DNA of 7,304 nt. Origin: Litorivivens sp041619575 (GTDB lineage: Bacteria > Pseudomonadota > Gammaproteobacteria > Pseudomonadales > Spongiibacteraceae). Below are positions 1 to 5,317 of the stretch, one piece after another; position 1 is the first letter of the stretch, and every line of letters begins with the position of its first letter. The DNA lies in NCBI GenBank assembly GCA_041619575.1, contig JBFKDP010000208.1:1-7304 (forward strand), read 5' to 3'. The notes under the pieces were generated by a model that made no database searches, had not been told where the DNA came from, and saw only the letters and a program-made list of their open reading frames with translations. The translations under genes were made by a program, and so were the position numbers.

Positions 1-153
1 TGCAGCCATCACGCTCAGGTCATCGACCCACAGCTGCACATCTTGGCCGTGCTCGTTCACCAGTTGGCGGGCCAGCCGCCAGCACACACCGATATCGCCA
101 AAGTTATCGACGATGCGGCAAAAGATGTCCCAGCGAAGTGGGGTGGTTTTCAT
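1..153 (-). CDS. earP: EF-P arginine rhamnosyltransferase EarP, N-terminal 51 codons (cut by window edge)
   Basis: EarP transfers rhamnose from dTDP-L-rhamnose to a conserved arginine of translation elongation factor P in the cytoplasm, which lets EF-P relieve ribosome stalling at polyproline. Only residues 1-51 are visible. They start MKTTPLRWDIFCRIVDNFGD and continue through IGVCWRLARQL and LWVDDL, the family's signature N-terminus. Asp16 and Asp20 lie where the family has its two N-terminal catalytic aspartates. The start is the ATG at 153-151; no strong Shine-Dalgarno site precedes it. The 87-base gap to the upstream gene contains TATGAT (191-186 on the minus strand), five of six matches to a -10 box but without a good -35, so an own promoter is possible but unproven. 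In many relatives efp lies next to earP; here it would be left of the window and cannot be checked. Family assignment is firm despite the truncation. Confidence 0.9.
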   Translation of the reverse strand, partial: MKTTPLRWDIFCRIVDNFGDIGVCWRLARQLVNEHGQDVQLWVDDLSVMAA

Positions 154-240
154 CAGGGCGGCCCAGGACGGGTGCAGGGGCGGCTATCATAGCGGTGTGT
201 CTGCCCGTTTCGGTAGCACTATTTCCCGCTGATCGATCGT

Positions 241-537
241 TCAGCTGCGGCGATTCTCTTCAGTATCAAAACCGACCTGTCGCTGAATATCCTTGAAAGC
301 TATGCCTATACCCGCGAGCTGCTCGCCAATGATTTGGCACAGGGATGCGGTATCCGCCGCTTTAAGATCTGCGTTTGTGGCATAGACACAGGTCACGGAC
401 AGAGACTGGGGAAAGCGCTTGTAGTCCACCTCGTGGGTCAGCCATTGAAAGCCATCGTTTCGCTGCAGCGCAATTTCGCAGGCTTCGGTCAGTGCCTCGC
501 GGATTGCCTTGTCGCGCTTTTTGTCGGTCTTTGTCAT
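241..537 (-). CDS. Conserved small protein of unknown function, 98 aa
   Basis: This is a 98-residue soluble, highly charged protein with no signal peptide or membrane segment. It opens with a basic, probably helical stretch (MTKTDKKRDKAIREALTEAC), followed by FQWLTHEVDYKRFPQSLSV around residues 30-48 and a C-terminal VGFDTEENRR. From memory, this pattern matches a gammaproteobacterial family often labelled 'Fis family transcriptional regulator'. I see no Fis-type helix-turn-helix at the C-terminus, so I do not endorse that label. Its ATG at 537-535 follows an AGGA Shine-Dalgarno core at 5-8 bases. It begins 36 bases after the MFS stop codon and precedes earP by 87 bases, all on the minus strand, so co-transcription is plausible. 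The function is unknown; that the gene is real is well supported by the start context and the conserved pattern. Confidence 0.8.
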   Translation of the reverse strand: MTKTDKKRDKAIREALTEACEIALQRNDGFQWLTHEVDYKRFPQSLSVTCVYATNADLKAADTASLCQIIGEQLAGIGIAFKDIQRQVGFDTEENRRS

Positions 538-573
538 CGTTCCTGATTTGGCCTGGGCGGTTGCGTCATGGTG

Positions 574-1905
574 TCAGGGTAACTCGCGTGGTTCTACCCG
601 CCAAACACAATAGGCCGATACCAGTGCCGGGATGGCGAAGATTACAAACAACACCGGCATGGAGAAGTGCAATCCCATCAGTAGGCCAGCCAACAGCGGG
701 CTAATCACCGCGCCGGCGCGGCCGAGCCCCGCAGCCCAACCGAGACCGGTGCTGCGTACCTGTGCGGGGTAGATCGCCAGCGCAATATTGTAGAGATTGG
801 AAAACGCACCCATCAGCGTAATACCGATCAGCAGGAGAAGGCAGACAACGAGTCCATAGGGCACGGCGGCGATATCGGTGGTCAGGCTACCGATCGCGAA
901 AATGCAAAGCGTGCCCGCTACAAAGCCACCGGCGATCAAACGATTCAGTGGTACTTTTTTCGCCAGATAGCCCATCAGCATGGTGCCGAAAATCGAGCCC
1001 AGCGGAATGGTGGCCGTACCCTGGATGGCTTTCTCCTGTGACAGGCCGGCATTAGCGAGGACCTGCGGCATCCAGCTGCTTACAAAGTAAACCACAACAA
1101 AGCCGGTAAAGAAGGCGCTCCATATCAGCAGCGTGGCGGTGCGCCGTGCGGGCGACAGCAGCGATACCACGGAGGCCTTTTCCTCACTTTCGCTTTGCGA
1201 TACCTCGGGTAGTGTGTCGACGGCGGGCTGGCCCAGGAATTTCAGTGTCCGGTTGATCCGATCGAGCGCCGTCGCCGGGTGTCGTTTCAAGGTAAAGGCG
1301 ATCGATTCGGGAATCAGCAAAAAAGTCGTCACTGCCAACACGATCGTAGTCAGCCCGGCGTAGAAGAAAATCGCCTGCCAGCCAAGGCTTGCAATCAGCG
1401 CTGCCGTAATAAAACCACCGGTTACCGCCCCGGCCGAGGCGCCGGCAACCATCACTGATATTACCAGTACCCGGTGTTTTGCCGGACTGAATTCACCCAT
1501 CAGTGGTGTGAGGGAGGCGACCAGAAGCCCGAGAGCAAGGCCGGCAATGGCGCGCAGAATCACCAGCTCAGCAACTGTAGAGCACAGTACGATGCCCGCG
1601 GTAGCCAACCCGGCGACCAGCAGTGAGCCGCTGACCGACAGGCGCCGGCCAAAGCGATCCGCCAGTGGAGAAAGAAACATCGCCCCCAGAGTCATACCGA
1701 GCACGCCGGCGCTGAGTACAATGCCCATCTTCTCTGCCGGAACTCCCCAATCCTGGGTAATGGCTGGCGCGGCATAGGCGATCACCACAATATCGAAGCC
1801 TTCAATCATACTGGCCAGCAGGCCGATAAAGAGAATCAGCCACTGTCTGGGGGCGATTCTGGATGGGTGAAGGATCTCGGCGGGAGGGGGTTTATGGCTG
1901 CTGAT
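574..1905 (-). CDS. MFS transporter, aromatic acid:H+ symporter (AAHS)-like; start codon probably ATC
   Basis: Inner-membrane major facilitator of about 12 helices, resembling the AAHS group (PcaK/BenK type), which imports small aromatic acids with protons. Supporting motifs, numbered from the proposed start: EGFD in helix 1 (35-38), LADRFGRR in the loop between helices 2 and 3 (81-88, MFS motif A), a charged central loop at about 205-255, and YPAQVRSTGLGW (379-390) before helix 11, typical of AAHS proteins. The substrate cannot be read from sequence, and no aromatic catabolism gene is adjacent. Start: the first in-frame ATG (1809-1807) would remove RQWLILFIGLLAS, most of helix 1. The frame stays open upstream to a TAA at 1920-1918, but the only plausible initiator there is ATC at 1905-1903, seven bases after TAAGAGGT. 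That gives 443 aa, a normal length for the group. If ATC is not used, the gene may be impaired or the base miscalled. Confidence 0.85.
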   Translation of the reverse strand: MSSHKPPPAEILHPSRIAPRQWLILFIGLLASMIEGFDIVVIAYAAPAITQDWGVPAEKMGIVLSAGVLGMTLGAMFLSPLADRFGRRLSVSGSLLVAGLATAGIVLCSTVAELVILRAIAGLALGLLVASLTPLMGEFSPAKHRVLVISVMVAGASAGAVTGGFITAALIASLGWQAIFFYAGLTTIVLAVTTFLLIPESIAFTLKRHPATALDRINRTLKFLGQPAVDTLPEVSQSESEEKASVVSLLSPARRTATLLIWSAFFTGFVVVYFVSSWMPQVLANAGLSQEKAIQGTATIPLGSIFGTMLMGYLAKKVPLNRLIAGGFVAGTLCIFAIGSLTTDIAAVPYGLVVCLLLLIGITLMGAFSNLYNIALAIYPAQVRSTGLGWAAGLGRAGAVISPLLAGLLMGLHFSMPVLFVIFAIPALVSAYCVWRVEPRELP

Positions 1906-1912
1906 AACCGTA

Positions 1913-1920
1913 ACCTCTTA
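1913..1920 (-). promoter_or_regulatory. Shine-Dalgarno site deciding the non-standard MFS start
   Basis: On the minus strand TAAGAGGT is close to the full anti-16S complement TAAGGAGGT. It is followed by seven bases (TACGGTT) and then ATC. Its TAA is also the in-frame stop that bounds the MFS reading frame. Spacing is ideal for initiation at ATC 1905-1903, whereas the ATG at 1809 has no comparable site. The sequence is seen directly; its use is inferred. Confidence 0.6.
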
Positions 1921-1933
1921 TCAAATTAGTGGG

Positions 1934-1944
1934 CAACATTGTTG
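1934..1944. promoter_or_regulatory. 11-bp palindrome CAACATTGTTG, candidate operator
   Basis: This is a perfect inverted repeat, CAACA-T-TGTTG, between the divergent MFS and pentapeptide genes. It overlaps a TTGACT hexamer on the plus strand and lies in the presumed leader of the MFS transcript, so a bound protein could affect either gene. No regulator gene is adjacent and the repeat is short, so an operator role is only a possibility. Confidence 0.3.
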
Positions 1945-1970
1945 ACTTTTTGTGTTGGGGTGAGAATACC
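1942..1970 (+). promoter_or_regulatory. Candidate sigma-70 promoter toward the pentapeptide gene
   Basis: TTGACT (1942-1947) matches the -35 consensus at five of six positions. Seventeen bases later AATACC (1965-1970) is a weak -10. Transcription would start near 1977, giving a leader of about 115 bases before the ATG at 2092. A second possible -10, TAAACT at 2059-2064, lacks a recognisable -35. Confidence 0.3.
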
Positions 1971-1971
1971 A
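1963..1971 (-). promoter_or_regulatory. Candidate extended -10 promoter toward the MFS transporter
   Basis: On the minus strand the sequence reads TGGTATTCT, an extended -10 element (TGn followed by TATTCT, four of six matches to TATAAT). No good -35 is visible, which extended -10 promoters tolerate. The start point would lie near 1956, leaving a leader of about 50 bases before the ATC at 1905. It overlaps the plus-strand promoter candidate, so the two may compete. Confidence 0.35.
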
Positions 1972-2091
1972 TGAGGTGCGGTCGGCGCGACAGTAAGGTG
2001 ATGTTTGCTGTTACTGCGGGCGGTATCGTTTTCCACCGGCAGGCCTGCGGGAAGCGTGTAAACTGTGCTGACTAGGATGAGGGGCAGGTAT

Positions 2092-2691
2092 ATGGATTTT
2101 GAGCAGGACGAAAACTTCTGGTCTGTGGTCATTGAAAAGCAGGACTATAGCGGTGCGTCTATTGCGGGAAAGGAGTTTGATGGCTGCACCTTCCGAGACT
2201 GCAATTTTACCGAGGCGACGTTTTCCCGTTGTACGTTTTCTGACTGCCTGTTTGAGGACTGCAATCTCAGTCTGGTGGATCTCGATTACAGTCGCTTCTC
2301 CGATGTGGAGTTTATTGGCTGCAAACTGGTGGGAGTAGACTGGACGCGTGCAAACTGGCCGCAGATGCTGTTTTCTTCGCCGATTCGCTTAATCGAAACC
2401 ATCCTGAATGAAAGCTCATTTTTCGGGTTGACCTTGCAAGAGCTGGTACTGGAAGGCTGCAAGGCAATCAACGTCGATTTCAGAGAAGGCGATTTCAGTA
2501 ATGCGCAGTTCACTGGCACGGATTTTTCCGGCGCCCTGTTCCATAGAACCAATTTGTCCTCCGTTGATTTTGTTGATGCCTGCGATTACTCCATCGACCT
2601 GTTTAACAACCAGATTCAGGGGGCGAAATTTGATCGCTTCGAAGCCTTGAGGCTGCTCGACTGTCTGGATGTTGAGCTAATCGATGGCTGA
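2092..2691 (+). CDS. Pentapeptide-repeat protein, 199 aa
   Basis: A predicted right-handed quadrilateral beta-helix. Consecutive five-residue steps with Phe/Leu at the centre run through about residues 24-85 (for example FDGCTFRDCNFTEATF, then CLFEDCNL) and 120-165 (VDFREGDFSNAQFTGTDFSG). They are interrupted at about 88-115 by a non-repeat segment with SSFFGLTL. The C-terminal tail, from YSIDLFNNQIQGAKF through EALRLLDCLDVELID, resembles the end of many stand-alone proteins of this fold. There is no signal peptide or membrane segment, so it is probably cytoplasmic. The fold includes Qnr, MfpA and McbG, which protect DNA gyrase, but most chromosomal members have no known role and nothing here proves gyrase binding. 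I chose the ATG at 2092 because AGGGG (2080-2084) lies seven bases upstream. The frame extends to GTG 2065 and ATG 2077, both poorer fits. The gene stands alone. Confidence 0.9.
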   Translation: MDFEQDENFWSVVIEKQDYSGASIAGKEFDGCTFRDCNFTEATFSRCTFSDCLFEDCNLSLVDLDYSRFSDVEFIGCKLVGVDWTRANWPQMLFSSPIRLIETILNESSFFGLTLQELVLEGCKAINVDFREGDFSNAQFTGTDFSGALFHRTNLSSVDFVDACDYSIDLFNNQIQGAKFDRFEALRLLDCLDVELIDG

Positions 2692-2734
2692 AGGGGATAG
2701 GCCGCTGACGGATTCTGACACTGGAAGCGCCCTG

Positions 2735-2766
2735 GGCTGTGCCACAAAAGAAGTGCGAACACAGCC
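2735..2766 (+). repeat. Compound stem-loop after the pentapeptide gene
   Basis: GGCTGTG (2735-2741) pairs perfectly with CACAGCC (2760-2766). Inside, CAC (2743-2745) pairs with GTG (2753-2755) around the loop AAAAGAA, with an asymmetric internal loop between the two stems. It lies 43 bases after the stop codon. No U-tract follows directly (TTTT only at 2779-2782), so it is not a classic intrinsic terminator. It may protect the 3' end of the transcript or be incidental. Confidence 0.4.
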
Positions 2767-2820
2767 GCCTGCCCGCAATTTTACGCTTCATCTTTTTTAC
2801 GTAACGTGCCCCCTGATTAC

Positions 2821-2835
2821 TGTTAATAATTAACA
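2821..2835. promoter_or_regulatory. 15-bp perfect palindrome TGTTAATAATTAACA, candidate operator
   Basis: Seven-base arms TGTTAAT and ATTAACA flank a central A in an AT-rich patch about 190 bases upstream of the lipoprotein ATG. Length and symmetry suit a dimeric regulator's site. It could control the lipoprotein or belong to a promoter inside the gap. No matching second copy was seen in the window. Confidence 0.35.
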
Positions 2836-3026
2836 AAAACTCACGCCAACCTTCCTGATCTGCGCTGCACATTCAGCCGTAACAGATGCTCTGTAAACCT
2901 TCGACCGGGCTTGTTTTCTGCAACCTGCAGGGCCGTTCATGGCGCTCAAAGTCAGTTTAAGAGACGTTTTTTTGTCGCTGTGACCGGCAACCCATAACCG
3001 ATAACTCAATTAATCAGGGGAACAAC

Positions 3027-5153
3027 ATGTCATATTCCAGCAGCTCTCATTTTCATCGGAGCAAGAGCCAGGGCGCAGCCTGGCGTCCAGTGCTCCTGGC
3101 ATTAACGCTTTCTTCCAGTTTGATTCTTACCGCCTGTAACGGCGACGATGGCGATGACGGTGCGCCTGGTGCCAACGGCGCGAACGGAAGCGATGGCCAG
3201 GACGCGTTCAGTTACCAGCCCGCAACCATCTATGTGGCGAGCAACCCCGGTGGTGGTACGCCTTCGGTAACGGTTCGCAACGAAGCCCTGCGCGTACTTA
3301 ACAGCTACGAAACCGGGGGCAATGAAGGCTTGATTGCTGACGCCGCGGGCAACCTGACTCAGGCCGGTGATGTGAGCGGCGCGGTAGGGGTGTACACCGC
3401 CTGTAATGCTCGCGACCGCAGTACTGGTGACGCTACTCGTGTACTGGGCGGCTCCAGCAATACCAATACCGGCTTTGTGAACCCCAAAGGCATTACACCG
3501 CTCGGCAATACCGGTCTGATATTTGTTGCTAATGTGGGCGCCAGCAACGGTCTGGTTGTCGGTCGTGCGGCGGCCGGTGATCAAGTGCCCGTGGCTACCG
3601 TCGCGCTTGCCGCCAGCCCCTGGGATGCGGTGTATGATGACACTAACGACCGCCTGTTTGTGGCCTTGACCAATGGCTCCGTCGCGGTGTTTGACGACTT
3701 CACCAACGGTTTTGGTGCGGGCGGTGCCACGCGCAGCTTCAGCTCCTCAACGGCGGCGGCTACCAGCAACCTGCATGGCATCGACTACGACGCCGCCTCT
3801 GATCGGCTGGTGGTTTCCGATGTGGGTGCTGGCAGTTCGTCAGTTGCCGGGTTTGACACCGACGGCCTGCTTTACGTATTTGAACAGGCCAGCACCCTCA
3901 GCGGCAGTGTTACCCCCTCGGTCAGTATCAGTGGCAGCGCCAGCCGTTTGGGCAATCCGGTGGATCTGCTGATTGATGGCACCGACGTGCGTATCGCCGA
4001 AAAGGCAAACGGTGGCGGAGCCATTCTTATCTTCAACAATGTCTTTGTCAGCTCAGGCGGCAATGTGGCTCCGGATATTGCGTTTGCGACCAGTGCGCCT
4101 GAGTCCTTGGCGGTGCAGGCTGAAGGCAGTGCGGTAACCGGTGCGACCGATGTGGTTGATCCTGCTACTAGCTACCGTCTGCTGACCACCAGCAACCCCG
4201 CGACGGGCTCGGCCACCTCCGGCAACGTGTACGCGACTTCGCGGACCCTGCTGGGTGGTCAACAATTGAAGGTCGATACTTCCGGTATCATGGCGACGCT
4301 GAGCATTGAGAATATCAATCTTGATCGCAATGGCGATGCCTACATTACCTTCGATGATGGCGGCACAGTCGCGGGTATCGCGGTGGTGTCAGGATTGGGC
4401 AAGGCAGGGCTTCGCGACCCCTTCAGCCTGTCGCGCGATCGTCTGATTACGGGCAGCACAACCACACTCTCTTCACCCAAGGGCGTAGAGATCGCCGATG
4501 ATCTGGGCGTGATGGTTGTGGCTAACTTTGGCGGCAGCAATGCGCTGGTGTTCAGCACCTGTGCCTCAGGCGATGCCGCACCGCTGGCAACCCTGAATAC
4601 CGCCGCCGCGCCTTGGGACAGTGATTACGATCCGCTAAACGATACGTTGTATGTGGCGCTGACCAATGGTTCTGTTGAGGCCTACGACAACTTTTCCCGA
4701 GATCTGGGTGTTGGCGGCGCTAGCCGCACGATTGATCCGGCGATCGGCGGTACCGATGTCGCTACGGCTTCGGGCAACCCGTCCAACATTCACGGTATTC
4801 GCTATGACCAGCGCTCCGACACCCTGATTCTTTCGGACGTGGGTTCCGGTGCTAGTTCCACCGACGGTGCCCTGATGACAATCGAGTTTGCCGCCAGTGC
4901 GGATGGCGTGACTGATGTTGGCAAGCGCATCGCTGGAGCACTGCCGGTGGACAATACGGGCTTGGGCAATCCGGTCGATATTGCGTTCGATGGCGTTGAT
5001 CTGTTTGTTGCGGAGAAGGCCAACCAGACCATTCAGGTGTGGCGCAATTTCCTGACGGACGGCCGCGACGGTAATGTTGCGCCCAGCGCTTCAGTGGATG
5101 TCTCTGCCAGCGCGCCTTCGCCCGAGTCGATTGTGTTGCTGCAAAACTACTGA
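3027..5153 (+). CDS. Predicted outer-membrane lipoprotein with collagen-like linker and duplicated beta-propeller-like domain, 708 aa
   Basis: I do not recognise a named family. Residues 1-36 form a lipoprotein signal: basic N-region (R11, K13, R20), hydrophobic core at about 21-34, and lipobox LTAC with Cys37 as the lipidated residue. Asn at +2 rather than Asp suggests outer-membrane sorting by the E. coli rule. Residues 39-59 are seven Gly-X-Y triplets (GDDGDDGAPGAN, then GANGSDGQD), a collagen-like acidic spacer. The rest is two related halves of about 300-330 residues. Shared blocks are VALTNGSV (212-219 and 543-550), HGI-YD (250-255 and 589-594), SDVG (264-267 and 603-606), LGNPVD (308-313 and 646-651), AEKAN (324-328 and 662-666) and GNVAP (345-349 and 682-686). 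Strand-turn patterns such as DYDAASDRLVVSDVG resemble NHL/SMP-30-type propeller blades. It may bind a ligand or partner at the cell surface. It has its own Shine-Dalgarno site and terminator, so is probably monocistronic. Confidence 0.85.
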   Translation: MSYSSSSHFHRSKSQGAAWRPVLLALTLSSSLILTACNGDDGDDGAPGANGANGSDGQDAFSYQPATIYVASNPGGGTPSVTVRNEALRVLNSYETGGNEGLIADAAGNLTQAGDVSGAVGVYTACNARDRSTGDATRVLGGSSNTNTGFVNPKGITPLGNTGLIFVANVGASNGLVVGRAAAGDQVPVATVALAASPWDAVYDDTNDRLFVALTNGSVAVFDDFTNGFGAGGATRSFSSSTAAATSNLHGIDYDAASDRLVVSDVGAGSSSVAGFDTDGLLYVFEQASTLSGSVTPSVSISGSASRLGNPVDLLIDGTDVRIAEKANGGGAILIFNNVFVSSGGNVAPDIAFATSAPESLAVQAEGSAVTGATDVVDPATSYRLLTTSNPATGSATSGNVYATSRTLLGGQQLKVDTSGIMATLSIENINLDRNGDAYITFDDGGTVAGIAVVSGLGKAGLRDPFSLSRDRLITGSTTTLSSPKGVEIADDLGVMVVANFGGSNALVFSTCASGDAAPLATLNTAAAPWDSDYDPLNDTLYVALTNGSVEAYDNFSRDLGVGGASRTIDPAIGGTDVATASGNPSNIHGIRYDQRSDTLILSDVGSGASSTDGALMTIEFAASADGVTDVGKRIAGALPVDNTGLGNPVDIAFDGVDLFVAEKANQTIQVWRNFLTDGRDGNVAPSASVDVSASAPSPESIVLLQNY
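3210..4121 (+). repeat. First copy of the internal duplication in the lipoprotein (protein level)
   Basis: Covers about residues 62-365. It starts around YVASNPGGG and ends after APESLAV. Compared with the second copy, the offset is about 318-341 residues, with small insertions such as the FDTDGLLYV segment. The borders are approximate and were judged by eye. Confidence 0.7.
4167..5141 (+). repeat. Second copy of the internal duplication in the lipoprotein (protein level)
   Basis: Covers about residues 381-705. It starts near SYRLLTTSNP and ends at SPESIVLL. The conserved blocks occur in the same order as in the first copy, but the DNA has diverged (for example the codons for TNGSV differ at several third positions). 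This suggests an old duplication, not a recent one. Confidence 0.7.
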
Positions 5154-5179
5154 TCTCCAACTTCCAACCTTCAGTCGCC

Positions 5180-5211
5180 GGCCGGGGCAGCTATGCTGCC
5201 CCGGCCTTTTT
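5180..5211 (+). terminator. Strong intrinsic terminator of the lipoprotein gene
   Basis: A perfect 12-bp GC-rich stem, GGCCGGGGCAGC (5180-5191) with GCTGCCCCGGCC (5195-5206), has a TAT loop and is followed by TTTTT (5207-5211). It starts 27 bases after the lipoprotein stop codon and separates that gene from the methyltransferase gene, which therefore needs its own promoter. Confidence 0.95.
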
Positions 5212-5273
5212 CTATTTGAAATAGCTCTTTCCCCGCCTGGCGCAAGAATCGGGTCGATTGTGTCTTGCCTCTC

Positions 5274-5286
5274 GCTTACAGTAAGC
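5274..5286. promoter_or_regulatory. 13-bp perfect palindrome GCTTACAGTAAGC upstream of the Ada-like gene
   Basis: GCTTAC and GTAAGC flank a central A, 31 bases before the ATG at 5318. TTGTGT (5258-5263) and TAAGCC (5282-5287) could form a weak promoter whose -10 overlaps the palindrome, so a bound protein could repress it. The spacer would be 18 bases. Symmetry is certain; regulatory use is inferred. Confidence 0.35.
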
Positions 5287-5317
5287 CTTGCACCCAGATC
5301 AGAGGGAACGGCAGACA

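Larger units (their letters stand above)
2692..3026. other. 335-base intergenic region without a recognisable gene
   Basis: It holds the downstream end of the pentapeptide transcript and the upstream region of the lipoprotein gene. Visible elements are a compound hairpin (2735-2766), a perfect AT-rich palindrome (2821-2835), short T runs (2793-2798, 2967-2973), and the lipoprotein Shine-Dalgarno AGGGG (3016-3020) six bases before its ATG. A leftward open frame crosses the region but has no credible start site or recognisable protein. No clear -35/-10 pair for the lipoprotein stands out; TTGTCG (2972-2977) with TAACCG (2995-3000) is too weak to call. A small RNA cannot be excluded. Confidence 0.5.

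Noticed and set aside
2065..2091. GTG 2065 or ATG 2077 as start of the pentapeptide protein
   Set aside because: The extra residues (MLTRMRGRY) are unlike the repeat fold, and the best-spaced Shine-Dalgarno site (AGGGG, 2080-2084) serves the ATG at 2092.
2603..2872. 89-codon minus-strand frame covering the pentapeptide gene end and the gap
   Set aside because: It overlaps the pentapeptide gene antisense, has no credible Shine-Dalgarno site and no recognisable protein pattern.
3102..3584. 160-codon open frame on the minus strand inside the lipoprotein gene
   Set aside because: It is antisense to a gene with clear lipobox and repeats, has no recognisable domain, and results from the GC-rich codon bias of the opposite strand.
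5240..5246. GCGCAAG as an Ada box for autoregulation
   Set aside because: Only part of the E. coli AAAGCGCA element is matched, the A-rich half is absent, and the protein lacks the domain that activates E. coli Ada. Seven bases in GC-rich DNA arise easily by chance.
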